Assembly: GCA_964468125.1 (NCBI GenBank) | Contig: CAYXVF010000015.1 | Span: 1 to 64,000 of the forward strand | Direction of reading: 5' to 3' | Length of the DNA: 64,000 nucleotides | Source of the DNA: CAYXVF01 sp964468125 | Lineage (GTDB): Bacteria > Myxococcota > XYA12-FULL-58-9 > CAYXVF01 | Part shown: positions 44,278-53,266 of the stretch, in pieces | Position numbering within the stretch: the stretch's first letter is position 1 | Layout: the number at the start of each line of letters is the position of its first letter | Notes under the pieces: model-generated | What the model was told of the DNA's origin: nothing | Seen by the model: the letters and a program-made list of their open reading frames with translations, nothing else | Database searches by the model: none | Translations under genes and position numbers: made by a program

Positions 44278-45101
44278 CACTCCACCACCTGGCAACAGAT
44301 CGTATCCGGATCTCCGCACTCTTTGCTCGCACATTTGATACCGCGGGCAACGTAGCCGTCGTCACAACCGCCGCCGTCGGGGACGAGCATCTCGTTCTCG
44401 CAAGTCGCGGCGCTGCTCGCCTCCGGGGTAACCTCTGTGACCATTTCCTCGAAAGAGGCCTCACGCCCGGGTCTCGGAATCGTCGAGCAGCAAGTCGCAT
44501 AGCCGGCGGGTCGCGGCGTCAGTGGAAAGCAATACTGCGGCGCCGTGCCGCCGTTGAAGCCTGCCTCGCATTCGCCGCCGGGCACGAACGAGCGCAACAC
44601 ACCCGCGACGGACCGAGGGACGTTGGTCGCTACGTTGATCCCCTGCATTTGGGGTACGAGGTTGATCTCGTAGGGCTGGTCCCAAGGATTGACGAGCGCG
44701 CTTGCGGGCAGATAGGCGATGTCACAGTTGATCCGCACCGTCGTGCCGTCTGGAAGATTCCCTGCACCTAGAGCCGTTCCCAAACCTCTGAGACAGTCCT
44801 CGGCCGCATTCGCACCGTTTTCGTCGTAGTCCGGCGGATACACACGGTCTCCCGGCCAGCGCATCGCGCCCGGTCTGAAATCGCCCTGGTCGTTCCACGT
44901 CGCGGAGTTCGAGTAGTACCACTTCGCCGTGTCGAGGATGAGGCCCACCTCGCGCGCGCTCTGCTCGGCGAGGTCGTTGCGGGCGACCTCGATGAAGTCC
45001 GGGACGACGACCGCAGCGAGGATCGAGACGACCGCCAACACGATCGCGAGCTCGACCAGGGTAAAGCCCACCGTCTTTCTAGCGCGCGCAGCTCGTTTCA
45101 C
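44277..45101 (-). CDS. Type IV prepilin-like protein, Cys-rich, paralogue A
   Basis: A 274-residue protein starting at GTG 45101 with GAGG 7 bases upstream. Leader MKRAARARKTVG is cleaved before FTLVELAIVLAVVSIL. The C-terminal part carries about ten cysteines, including CC pairs (YATCCSTIP, TICCQ), suggesting disulfide-stabilised loops. It is the first gene of the operon with paralogue B and the SpeE-like protein, and divergent from a third prepilin at 45241. Confidence 0.9.
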   Translation of the reverse strand: MKRAARARKTVGFTLVELAIVLAVVSILAAVVVPDFIEVARNDLAEQSAREVGLILDTAKWYYSNSATWNDQGDFRPGAMRWPGDRVYPPDYDENGANAAEDCLRGLGTALGAGNLPDGTTVRINCDIAYLPASALVNPWDQPYEINLVPQMQGINVATNVPRSVAGVLRSFVPGGECEAGFNGGTAPQYCFPLTPRPAGYATCCSTIPRPGREASFEEMVTEVTPEASSAATCENEMLVPDGGGCDDGYVARGIKCASKECGDPDTICCQVVE

Positions 45102-45191
45102 GGCAAAACCTCAGCTCGGAAAGAATCAATCGAATGGTAGCGCCAGAAGAGCGTCACCCGCCACCGAAAAATGCGATGATTCAAAATCAGC

Positions 45192-45219
45192 TTGTCAGCG
45201 GCTGCGCCCATGCTACCTT
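45192..45219 (+). promoter_or_regulatory. Candidate sigma-70 promoter for the prepilin at 45241
   Basis: TTGTCA (45192-45197) and TACCTT (45214-45219) with a 16-base spacer lie 22 bases upstream of the start. The match is modest and unproven. The 139-base divergent gap must also hold the promoter for the opposite operon. Confidence 0.3.
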
Positions 45220-45240
45220 TTGGGTCATTGAGGAGCTGTC

Positions 45241-45981
45241 ATGACGAGACGCGCGGCTAGAAGTGAGCGGGGCATGACCCTCATCGAGATCGGCATGGTA
45301 CTCGCCGTGACGGTCATCATACTCGGCGCCATCGCGCCGCGCCTCTCCAGTATGGTCGATACGTCGAAACAAGACGCGACGGCTCGAGAGCTCGTGCAGC
45401 TCCACGCGATGGCTGCGCCCATTATCGAAAAACTCGGCTTCCCGACCAATCCGGGCGGTGTGGTGGTTCCTCGTACCCCTCTCACGCCGGCGGGCCGACT
45501 CAGCATGCCCGGGGGAGCGGCGGACGTGTTCCCTACCTATTTCGATGGACAGAACCCCTTCCAGGCTGCCAACCCTTATTTCTTGACGATTCAAAAGCAG
45601 TTTCTTGGCGGTGCGGGCGGATGGTCCCACGACATGTACGTAGCCACCATCGACACGTGCATCCCCGACGAAATGCGCGGCATCGACCAGCGGCATTCGG
45701 GCTTTTTGGTGCAACCGCCCGGGGGCTTTTGCGCTGGTGACGAAGTCCGCGTCGTCTACCAGTCGCTCGTGTCGTTTTCAGAAGCGGTGCGCGAGCTACG
45801 CGCCATGCGTCGCTACTACTGCTGCGGCGATCGAAACTCGGGGAGCCCAACTTACTCGGGCGAAGTCTTTTGTTCCCAGTGGGGGCAAGACGTGAGTCCG
45901 ACGGGCACGCTCGGGTTTGACGCAGCTGAGGCGCGCAACGCGTTTTTTTCCGATGGCTCTACGGCGTTATTTTGCCGCTGA
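45241..45981 (+). CDS. Type IV prepilin-like protein
   Basis: A 246-residue protein. The short leader MTRRAARSERG is cleaved before MTLIEIGMVLAVTVIILGA, with Glu at +5 as usual and Met at +1. The globular domain includes YYCCGDR and CSQWGQD cysteines. Ribosome site GAGGAG lies 8 bases upstream. It is divergent from prepilin paralogue A. The last 15 bases overlap the methyltransferase gene on the other strand. Confidence 0.88.
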   Translation: MTRRAARSERGMTLIEIGMVLAVTVIILGAIAPRLSSMVDTSKQDATARELVQLHAMAAPIIEKLGFPTNPGGVVVPRTPLTPAGRLSMPGGAADVFPTYFDGQNPFQAANPYFLTIQKQFLGGAGGWSHDMYVATIDTCIPDEMRGIDQRHSGFLVQPPGGFCAGDEVRVVYQSLVSFSEAVRELRAMRRYYCCGDRNSGSPTYSGEVFCSQWGQDVSPTGTLGFDAAEARNAFFSDGSTALFCR

Positions 45982-46890
45982 CAGATTGTCGGCCTTTCTG
46001 AAAACAAACAGAATCTCGTCCTGGTCGTCGACGCGCGCGAGGGAGTGTTTCGCTTCGAGCTCAAAGCCGAGTGCGGTCACGGTCGCTACGAACTCCTGGT
46101 AGGTCGGGTAAAACATGTGATGGCTCTGGCGATAGACTTCCTCACCATCGACGAAGAACGTCTCGTCGTAGGTAACGTGCTCGCCCTCGTGCACTGCCCA
46201 GACGCCATAGCGGTCCACTCGGTAGGGGCCGAGTCCAAAGTGTTTGTCTGAGGAGTACCACGCCTCTCGGTTCGGAAAGGCGCGCCGATCCATGAGGTCG
46301 ATGAAGAGCAGCCCGCCAGGAACGAGCCAGCGATGAAAGTTCCGAAGCGGTTCCCGATAGTCCTCGGTGTAGAAGATCGGCGAGTAGAACGACGTCAGCG
46401 CGTCAAAGCGGCCTTCCGGGAACAGCGAGCCATCGCGAAAATCTCCCTCCACGAAACTCGCAGTCGGAGACTTGAGCCTGGCGATCCTCAGCATTGCCGG
46501 CGATGAGTCGACGCAGCTCATTTCATGGAGTCGACTGAGAATGCGGACCTCGTTGCCCGTGCCGCAGCCAGCGTCGAGCACGCGCAGTCGCCCCGGTCCC
46601 TCGCGGCTCAACCGCTCGATCACGTGTTGGGTCAGGAACCACTGGCGTCCTTCGACGTAGAGCTGATCGTAGATGGCGGCGTAGAACGTGTCGTAGACCG
46701 GCGCATCGGCAGGATACTCTCCCGATGCGATGGCCTCGATGCCGGCGAGCGCATCCTTGGTGACCTCCGGGTGAACCACCCGATAGGGTTCGTACTGCAG
46801 CCGCGTAGAAGTTTCCTGCCACCAGACGACGAGCACGACCGCGCAGACCAGTAGCATCACCACGCCAATCGCCGTGCGTCGCTTCTTCAT
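45967..46890 (-). CDS. Membrane-anchored SAM-dependent methyltransferase
   Basis: A 307-residue protein; ATG 46890 follows AGGGGA. An N-terminal helix (7-25, AIGVVMLLVCAVVLVVWW) anchors it. The catalytic domain has class I methyltransferase motifs: VLDAGCGTGNE (motif I), CVDSS, EGDFRDG and LVPGGLLFIDL. The anchor is unusual for small-molecule methyltransferases; whether the domain faces cytoplasm or periplasm is unresolved, though SAM dictates cytoplasm. Its position among pilin genes suggests, but does not show, a link to pilus modification. Confidence 0.85.
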   Translation of the reverse strand: MKKRRTAIGVVMLLVCAVVLVVWWQETSTRLQYEPYRVVHPEVTKDALAGIEAIASGEYPADAPVYDTFYAAIYDQLYVEGRQWFLTQHVIERLSREGPGRLRVLDAGCGTGNEVRILSRLHEMSCVDSSPAMLRIARLKSPTASFVEGDFRDGSLFPEGRFDALTSFYSPIFYTEDYREPLRNFHRWLVPGGLLFIDLMDRRAFPNREAWYSSDKHFGLGPYRVDRYGVWAVHEGEHVTYDETFFVDGEEVYRQSHHMFYPTYQEFVATVTALGFELEAKHSLARVDDQDEILFVFRKADNLSAAK

Positions 46891-46977
46891 CGTTCCCCTA
46901 TTTTCCCGACCGTGGCGCCCTTGTCCACTCCAGGAAGGAGTGGATTCCCTCGGCGCCATCGCGCATTATATACTGGC

Positions 46978-48027
46978 ATGTCCGATTCGCGGTTCCTAGA
47001 GATCCTGCGCCGGGCCATCGCGCTCGGCGCTAGCGACATTCACTTGCACGCCGGTGCCCCCATCGGGCTTCGGGTCAACGGCAACCTGGTGATCAAGGGC
47101 TCACCGATCCCGGCGGCGGAGTCGAACAAGATGCTCCAGAGCATCTTGAATGACCACCAGAAGCGCCGCTTCGAAGAGACCGGCGAGGTCGACTTCTCGT
47201 TCACCGACGAAGAAGTCGGGCGTTTTCGCTGCAACATCTATCGCCAGAACACGGGAATGGACGGGGTTTTTCGCGTCATCCCCACCGTCCCGCCGAGCTT
47301 TCAGGATCTGCGTCTCCCCGAGCACGTTCAGGAGTTCACCCGCTATAAGGACGGACTCGTCGTCATCGTCGGGCCGTCCGGAAGCGGCAAATCCTCGACG
47401 ATGGCGGCGATGATCGACTCGATCAACAACGAACGAGAAGATCACATCATCATGATCGAGGAGCCCACCGAGTACATCCACCCGTCGAAGCGCGGGGTGG
47501 TGAACCAACGGCAGGTCCGCAAACACACCGAGTCCTACGCCAACGCTCTGCGCGCCGCCCTGCGTGAAGACCCGGACGTCATCGCTGTCGGCGAGCTTCG
47601 CGACGAGGAAACGATTTCACTGGCCATGACCGCCGCGGAGACCGGCCACTTGGTCATTTCCACCCTCCACACGAGCAACGCGATTCAAACCGTCGACCGG
47701 CTGATCAACGCGTTCCAGCCCCTCGAGCAATCCCGGGTGCGTACCGCCCTCAGTCAAACGCTGCGCGCCGTAGTTTGTCAGAAACTGATCAGCACGATCG
47801 ACGGCAAGTCGCGGGTCGCGGCGTTCGAGATCCTGATCAACACGCCCTCTATCGCCCAGCTCATTCGCGAGCAGGAAACCCTGCAGATCAAGTCGCTGAT
47901 GGAGCTCGGAGGCAACCTCGGCATGTGTCTCTTTGACCAATCACTCGCGGGCCTCGTCCGACAGGGTTTGATCTCGGTTGCGGAAGCGACGCGCCATAGC
48001 GACAATCCGGAAGGATTCTCGGTCTAG
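46978..48027 (+). CDS. pilT: PilT-family retraction ATPase 1
   Basis: A 349-residue PilT/PilU-type ATPase starting at ATG 46978. It has an N-terminal PAS-like domain with the ASDIHLHAG signature, Walker A GPSGSGKS (132-139), the Asp box with MIEEPTE, Walker B VIAVGELRD and the His box (TGHLVISTLHT). The ATPase should drive pilus disassembly and twitching. The second pilT starts 10 bases after its stop. Confidence 0.92.
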   Translation: MSDSRFLEILRRAIALGASDIHLHAGAPIGLRVNGNLVIKGSPIPAAESNKMLQSILNDHQKRRFEETGEVDFSFTDEEVGRFRCNIYRQNTGMDGVFRVIPTVPPSFQDLRLPEHVQEFTRYKDGLVVIVGPSGSGKSSTMAAMIDSINNEREDHIIMIEEPTEYIHPSKRGVVNQRQVRKHTESYANALRAALREDPDVIAVGELRDEETISLAMTAAETGHLVISTLHTSNAIQTVDRLINAFQPLEQSRVRTALSQTLRAVVCQKLISTIDGKSRVAAFEILINTPSIAQLIREQETLQIKSLMELGGNLGMCLFDQSLAGLVRQGLISVAEATRHSDNPEGFSV

Positions 48028-48037
48028 GAGGGAGCGC

Positions 48038-49153
48038 ATGTCTCAGCTCGACGAGCTACTCGAATACACCAAGGAGCGCGGCGCATCCGACCTCCACCTC
48101 GTGGCGGGCCTCGAGCCGCGCATTCGGCTGCACGGCAAGCTTCGTGCGATCACCGATTGGCCTCCGATGTCGCACAAGGTGCTTCTCGAGGTCTTCAAAG
48201 AGATCTGTCCGGAGGATCGTTGGAAGCACTTCATCAAGCGGCGGGACATCGACTTCGCGTACGCGATCCCAGGAGTCGCGCGCTATCGCGTCAACCTCTT
48301 CTACCAGGAAAATGGCTGCGGCGGAGTCATGCGAGTCGTCCCAGACTCGATCATTCCCTTTCACGAGCTCTTGCTCCCCAAGATGGTCGAGCGATTTGCC
48401 CATCTCAAGAAGGGTCTCGTGCTCATGACCGGCGCGACCGGGTCCGGTAAGTCGACCACGATGGCGGCGATCATCGACCTCATCAACCGCGCCTACACCA
48501 GACACATCGTGACCATCGAAGACCCGCTCGAGTTCATTCACCAAAGCAAGAACTCGATCATCTCCCACCGCGAGGTGGGCCTGCAGAGCGCCTCCTTTGG
48601 CAACGCGCTGCGATCGGCCATTCGTCAGGACGCCGACGTCATCCTGGTGGGAGAGATGCGTGACGCCGAAACGATTTCGCTCGCGCTTCAGGCCGCGGAA
48701 ATGGGCGTCCTCGTGTTCTCGTCCTTGCACTCGAACAACGCCGCCGCCGCCGTCGACCGTATCGTCGGTGTCTATCCTACGGAGCAGCATGGACTGATCC
48801 GCTCGATTCTCGCGGAGACGCTCCAGGGTGTGATCGCTCAGATCCTGGTTCCGCTCCGAGACGGCGAGGGCCGCCGCGCCGCCGTCGAAGTGCTCCGCCG
48901 CACCCCTGCCCTACCGAACGTCATTCGGGACGGGCAGATGTCGCGCATCTACTCACTGATGAGCGGTGAAGACCTGCTGACCATGGACGACACGCTCGTG
49001 AAGTTCGTGGAAGAAGACGTGATCGACGTGAGCCTCGCCCGTGACAAGTGCAGGGACAAGGAGCGTACCTTCAAACGTCTGAATCGGGTGCTCGCAAAAA
49101 AGGCGGAAGAAGAACGCGAGCGCATGGAGCGCGAGCAACAACGGGCGGGGTGA
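48038..49153 (+). CDS. pilT: PilT-family retraction ATPase 2 (PilU-like position)
   Basis: A 371-residue paralogue with ribosome site AGGAGG. Motifs: ASDLHLVAG, Walker A GATGSGKS (132-139), TIEDPLEF, Walker B VILVGEMRD and SSLHSNN where PilT has STLHT. A long charged C-terminal tail (KKAEEERERMEREQQ) resembles the extension of PilU. Tandem PilT/PilU pairs act together in retraction. Confidence 0.92.
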   Translation: MSQLDELLEYTKERGASDLHLVAGLEPRIRLHGKLRAITDWPPMSHKVLLEVFKEICPEDRWKHFIKRRDIDFAYAIPGVARYRVNLFYQENGCGGVMRVVPDSIIPFHELLLPKMVERFAHLKKGLVLMTGATGSGKSTTMAAIIDLINRAYTRHIVTIEDPLEFIHQSKNSIISHREVGLQSASFGNALRSAIRQDADVILVGEMRDAETISLALQAAEMGVLVFSSLHSNNAAAAVDRIVGVYPTEQHGLIRSILAETLQGVIAQILVPLRDGEGRRAAVEVLRRTPALPNVIRDGQMSRIYSLMSGEDLLTMDDTLVKFVEEDVIDVSLARDKCRDKERTFKRLNRVLAKKAEEERERMEREQQRAG

Positions 49154-49236
49154 GACTTCAGCGACCTGAGCGTCTCTCTCTCATGGCAAACAAATGTGAC
49201 CTCCCTCTCTCGACGTGACGTCCCCAAGAACTGCCC

Positions 49237-49266
49237 GAAGCAGGCTTTCAGACGAAAGCCTGCTTC
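49237..49266. terminator. Perfect 13-bp hairpin between pilT2 and pilin
   Basis: GAAGCAGGCTTTC (49237-49249) pairs without mismatch to GAAAGCCTGCTTC (49254-49266) around AGAC. It lies between converging genes, 21 bases past the pilin stop, and may terminate both or stabilise the pilin mRNA 3' end. Neither strand has a strong T-run after it. Confidence 0.6.
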
Positions 49267-49287
49267 AGCGTCGACCTTCGGTTCTCC

Positions 49288-49797
49288 TTAAAGAACGAAG
49301 CAGAGCGTGACGTTGGTTGCCGTAGCGGGCGGTGCAGCCGGATCCGCGCAACCGGTGAGACCCGCATAGGTCGCGACCATCGAGCGGTCTTCGACCTTGC
49401 CGCGCACGATGTCCGCACAGGGCGCGCCATCCGCGTCGTTCGCACAAGCGATGTTGATGGAGAATGCCCGTCCATCGGTTGCAACGTCGCCGCTGGTGAA
49501 GGTGAAGTCTGGGACGACTTCGGTGCCTGCATCGAAGGGGATGAGGTTGCGGTTGAACAGGTCCGTGAGGATGTCCGCGCCGCTGTTTCGGATGATTCCA
49601 GCGGAAGTACCAGCGAAGACTTTCGCCGCCTTCTGCGTGTTGTCCACCGCCTCGATCACCTTCGAGACACGAGACTGGACCAAGAAGCCTCGTCCGACGA
49701 TGACGATCGTCGCGAGGACCGCGATGACGCCGATGACGATGCCTAGCTCGATGAGGGTAAACCCTCGCTCCCTCTTCCGAATGCCACGTGAAAACAT
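49288..49797 (-). CDS. Type IV pilin, candidate major subunit
   Basis: A 169-residue pilin, close to the size of major subunits. Leader MFSRGIRKRERG is cleaved before FTLIELGIVIGVIAVLATIV with Glu at +5. The C-terminal region has four cysteines that could close disulfide loops (IACAND, GAPCAD, TGCADP, TLCFVL). Strong ribosome site GGAGGAG. It is the last gene of the secretin-to-pilin block, has its own possible promoter and is followed by a strong hairpin, both suiting high expression. Confidence 0.88.
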   Translation of the reverse strand: MFSRGIRKRERGFTLIELGIVIGVIAVLATIVIVGRGFLVQSRVSKVIEAVDNTQKAAKVFAGTSAGIIRNSGADILTDLFNRNLIPFDAGTEVVPDFTFTSGDVATDGRAFSINIACANDADGAPCADIVRGKVEDRSMVATYAGLTGCADPAAPPATATNVTLCFVL

Positions 49798-49844
49798 GCG
49801 TACTCTCTCCTCCGCTAAACGCGGACCGGGTGTTTGGTTATCCA

Positions 49845-49873
49845 GTGTTAGCAGGGTATCTCTAAGCTCTCAA
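49845..49873 (-). promoter_or_regulatory. Candidate sigma-70 promoter of the pilin gene
   Basis: On the minus strand TTGAGA (49873-49868) and TAACAC (49850-49845) are spaced by 17 bases, 47 bases before the pilin ATG, in the unusually AT-rich gap after pilC. No sigma-54 -24/-12 element was seen. Prediction by eye only. Confidence 0.35.
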
Positions 49874-49880
49874 CGAAACA

Positions 49881-51062
49881 TTATCTTACGTTCTGAATTT
49901 GACCGTAGATGGGTAGGAAGATGGCGGTAGCCATCATCAACATCATACCTCCACCTACAACCAGCAAAGCAGGTTCGATGAAGGTCGACATGAAAGCGAT
50001 CTGATTTGCGGTGCGTTCGCGCAGGAACTTGGATAGGCCTGCGAACTGCTTGTCGAAACGACCGGTCGCTTCGCCGTGGGTAATCGCACGGGAGACGACC
50101 CGTGGAAAGCGCCGATCCGCGAAACCATCAGAGAGCGAGCCGCCCTGGCGTGCCGTGTTGTAGCACTGCATCAGCTTGTCGGCGATGAAGGGCGAAGAAG
50201 ACCCCTCGGAGGCGATCTTCAGCGCCTCCAGAAGCGGAATCCCTCCGCCGTTGAGCATCGCGAGATTCATGAAGACTGTGGAGAGCTCGAGGTTGAGCGC
50301 GATCCGGCCAATCAGCGGCACACCATAGAACTTCTCCATGATGAATGCCTTCTGCTCGAGCGACAGCGACTTGAGAATCGCCACGATGGCCACCGGTAGG
50401 CCAAAGGGCACCCACCAGACCCAGCCGATGATGTCCGACATGAAGAGGAGGATCTTGGTCGGGATCGGCGGATCGGGTGGCAGAATCGTCTTCAGCTGCG
50501 GAACGACGAAGAAGAGCATCAGCGCCATGACTGCGGCGAGAACGCAGAGCGCGATGATCGGGTAAGTCGCGGCCTTCTTGGCGTCCCCCACCAGCGACTC
50601 GATGTTCTGATAGTGGGTCCCGAGTTCTTCAAAGACCGCCTCAAGACGGTTGGTACGCTCCGCGGCTGCGATACTGGCCACGGCGAGGCCCGGGAACGCA
50701 CCGGTCTGGCGCATCGCTTGGGACAAGCTGTAGCCCTTGGTTACCAAGTCCTCGATCTCGCTGATCGCTTTGTAGAGTGTTTGGTCGTCGATGGACTCTT
50801 TCACCGTGTTGAGCGCCGCGGTGATGTTGAGGCCTAGCTCGAGAAGGCCTTTGAGGTGATGAAAGAACTCGACGAGGACCTTTCGCTTGATCTCGCGACG
50901 CTCGAACATCCCTTTGATGCTCGCGCGCCAGTCGATGTTGGCGGCGATGATCTCGTAGCCTTCTTCGTTTAGCTTGGCTCGGATCTCGTTCACCGAATCG
51001 GCGATCATCACGTTCTCTACGATCTGCCCGCTCCGCGACACCGCTTGCACCATGTACTGCAT
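49881..51062 (-). CDS. pilC: PilC/MshG/GspF-type inner-membrane platform protein
   Basis: A 393-residue protein with two GspF domains and three or so membrane helices (IIALCVLAAVMALMLFFVV, WVPFGLPVAIVAIL, FIEPALLVVGGGMMLM). It contains the recurring family motifs (LLELGLNITAAL, GYSLSQAM, GGSLSDGF, ITHGEATGRFDKQF). The platform protein couples the ATPases to pilin addition or removal. It sits 31 bases after the pilB stop. Confidence 0.93.
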   Translation of the reverse strand: MQYMVQAVSRSGQIVENVMIADSVNEIRAKLNEEGYEIIAANIDWRASIKGMFERREIKRKVLVEFFHHLKGLLELGLNITAALNTVKESIDDQTLYKAISEIEDLVTKGYSLSQAMRQTGAFPGLAVASIAAAERTNRLEAVFEELGTHYQNIESLVGDAKKAATYPIIALCVLAAVMALMLFFVVPQLKTILPPDPPIPTKILLFMSDIIGWVWWVPFGLPVAIVAILKSLSLEQKAFIMEKFYGVPLIGRIALNLELSTVFMNLAMLNGGGIPLLEALKIASEGSSSPFIADKLMQCYNTARQGGSLSDGFADRRFPRVVSRAITHGEATGRFDKQFAGLSKFLRERTANQIAFMSTFIEPALLVVGGGMMLMMATAIFLPIYGQIQNVR

Positions 51063-51093
51063 GCCGAGACTCTCTCCCTGCTAAAAGCTCGTT

Positions 51094-52746
51094 CTAGGCC
51101 GAACGTGCGCGATGCAACGCTCGTTCTTCTTCTTCGAGATCAATGATCCCGACGACACGTTCACATTCCTTGACCGACGTCTGGCCCTCGGTCACGAGCC
51201 ATTTTCCATTCTCGAGCATCGGCTTGAAGCCCTCGGCCTTCGCGAAGGCCACCATTTCCGTCGCGGGTTTCATCGCGTGAACCATCAGTCGGAATTCGTC
51301 GCTGAATTGTAGCACTTCCGCCACCACGCGCCGGCCGGTGTAACCCTTGCCGTTGCAGTGCTCGCAGCCTGTTTCCAAGGGCTCCTTTACTCTGTCGAAT
51401 GAGCCGAAGGGAGCGGGCACAGCGCACTTCGGACACAGCACGCGGATCAATCGCTGAGCAATGACGCCGATCATCGTGTCGGCAACCCGGTAGGGCTCGA
51501 GGCCGAGGTCGACGAGACGGGCGACGGCTTCGACAGCGCTGTTCGCGTGAAGCGTAGAAAGAACCAAGTGGCCCGTATTCGCAGCACGGAAGGCTTCGCG
51601 TGCGGTCTCTTCGTCACGAATCTCACCAACGAGAATGATGTCCGGGTCCTGTCGGAGGAAGCCGCGAATCGCCTTAGCGAAGGTCACGCCAGCTTTTTCG
51701 TTGCACTGGATCTGCTGGATCGAGGGCAGCTTGATTTCGACCGGATCCTCGACGGTGAGGATCTTCTTTTGGGTGTCATTCAGAGCCGCAAGCAAGGAGT
51801 AGAGCGTCGTGGTCTTACCCGAACCGGTCGGTCCCACCATCAGGATGACGCCGAAGGGGTGCCGGATAAGCTCCTTCATCCCTCTCAAGTTCCAGTCCGT
51901 ATGCCCCAGCTCGTCGAGCTTCGTGATCGAGCGCGTATCCGCGAGAATACGCATGACGACCATGGGTCCTTCCACCGTTGGCGAGCTGGCAAAACGGACA
52001 TCTAGTGTTCGCCCCGCGAACTTGAACGAGAATCGGCCGTCGCGCAGGCGCTGAAAGTCTGAAAGATCGATCCCCGAGCGACCAAACAACACGTTTACGA
52101 GGTTGTCATGCCGTTCACGGGGAAGAGAAATCTCAGGCTGAAGCACGCCGTCGACTCGGAAGCGAACGACAGAGACGGGACCGGCGGGCTCGACATGGAT
52201 GTCCGAAGCGCCCGCGAGAACGGCGCGTCCCAGAAGCCAACCCAGGAACTCGTTGAGCTCGCCCTTGCTGATCTGACCGCGCGTCGATTCGACGATCTTC
52301 TCGCCGTCAACGCCGCCGAAGGCCACCGTCTCAAGCAGAGTCGCAATCGCGCTCGAAGTGGACAGCACCAGCGGGCGCCGTCCGATCATCTGCATCGCGC
52401 GGTCGTTGCCCTGGGTGTTGAGAATGTCTTGGGTGATCAGGAAGGGCTTGCCCTTGCGAAGCACGGGCAAGACCGTGTGCCGTTTGCAGAAATCCAGTGT
52501 CAGTTTGTCGATCGCCTCGCGATCGACTTCCACCTGACGCAAACCCTGAAGATTCACAAAAGGAATGCCGTATTGGGTAGAGACGGTCCGTGCGATGTCG
52601 TCGGGATTGATGAAGCCGAGTCGCTCGATGATCTGACCGAGTCGCTCTTGCGTCCGACGCTGCACATTGAGCGCGAGGTCCAATTTTTCGGGGGTGATGA
52701 GTGCCCCTTCCAACAGCATCTCCCCGAGACGCTTCCGCTTCATCAT
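51094..52746 (-). CDS. pilB: PilB/MshE-type extension ATPase with tandem MshEN c-di-GMP motif
   Basis: A 550-residue ATPase; ATG 52746 follows GGAG. The N-terminus contains two 24-residue MshEN motifs, at 6-29 (RLGEMLLEGALI onward to Q29) and 35-58 (RLGQIIERLGFI onward to Q58), separated by exactly five residues; this arrangement binds c-di-GMP in MshE. The ATPase core has Walker A GPTGSGKT (305-312), TVEDPVE, Walker B ILVGEIRD (370-377) and the His box. A four-cysteine zinc site (CPKC, CEHC) follows. It should power pilus assembly under c-di-GMP control. Confidence 0.95.
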   Translation of the reverse strand: MMKRKRLGEMLLEGALITPEKLDLALNVQRRTQERLGQIIERLGFINPDDIARTVSTQYGIPFVNLQGLRQVEVDREAIDKLTLDFCKRHTVLPVLRKGKPFLITQDILNTQGNDRAMQMIGRRPLVLSTSSAIATLLETVAFGGVDGEKIVESTRGQISKGELNEFLGWLLGRAVLAGASDIHVEPAGPVSVVRFRVDGVLQPEISLPRERHDNLVNVLFGRSGIDLSDFQRLRDGRFSFKFAGRTLDVRFASSPTVEGPMVVMRILADTRSITKLDELGHTDWNLRGMKELIRHPFGVILMVGPTGSGKTTTLYSLLAALNDTQKKILTVEDPVEIKLPSIQQIQCNEKAGVTFAKAIRGFLRQDPDIILVGEIRDEETAREAFRAANTGHLVLSTLHANSAVEAVARLVDLGLEPYRVADTMIGVIAQRLIRVLCPKCAVPAPFGSFDRVKEPLETGCEHCNGKGYTGRRVVAEVLQFSDEFRLMVHAMKPATEMVAFAKAEGFKPMLENGKWLVTEGQTSVKECERVVGIIDLEEEERALHRARSA

Positions 52747-52771
52747 TGAGCTCTCCGATCCAAAGTCGCTC

Positions 52772-53266
52772 TCAGCGAACCGCACCCTCTTCGAGTCCGA
52801 ACAACTCGAGGGTCAGGCTGAACGATACGGTCTCTTCTCTCATCGCGATGTTACCATCAATGATGTTGACTGGCCGCTCTTGAATGAGCGCCCACAGGAT
52901 GGCGAAGAAGCCCATCGCGGACTCGCGGAGAGCCGCAGTGCTCATCTCAATCCGGGCTTTTTCCACGCCGTATTTGATGGGCGTCCAGGTGAGCTGCCGT
53001 TCGAGGTCGAAGCGAACGCTCGATCCCAACAGCTCCGTGTCGTCTACCATGCGCGCGAGTAGGTCCTGCACTGACTCCTGACGCGTCTTCAGCGGTTTGG
53101 GTGGCGCTGCCTTGAGTTGGTTGATCTCGTTCGCAACCGATTTCACCTGCGAGAACACGCCGCGTTTCGTGCTCTCCGAGCGTTCCACCTCTCCGTAAGC
53201 CTCGTAGGCCATGAAGAGAAGTCCCAACCCGACGACGATGAATATGAGCCTGAAGATTCTGAGCAT
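52772..53266 (-). CDS. PilO/GspM-like alignment-complex protein
   Basis: A 164-residue protein whose ATG directly follows the stop of the PilM-PilN fusion. One N-terminal membrane helix (4-24, IFRLIFIVVGLGLLFMAYEA) leads to a coiled coil and a small C-terminal domain. Sequence similarity to PilO is not obvious, but position, size and topology fit PilO/MshJ. The call rests mainly on context. Confidence 0.65.
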   Translation of the reverse strand: MLRIFRLIFIVVGLGLLFMAYEAYGEVERSESTKRGVFSQVKSVANEINQLKAAPPKPLKTRQESVQDLLARMVDDTELLGSSVRFDLERQLTWTPIKYGVEKARIEMSTAALRESAMGFFAILWALIQERPVNIIDGNIAMREETVSFSLTLELFGLEEGAVR

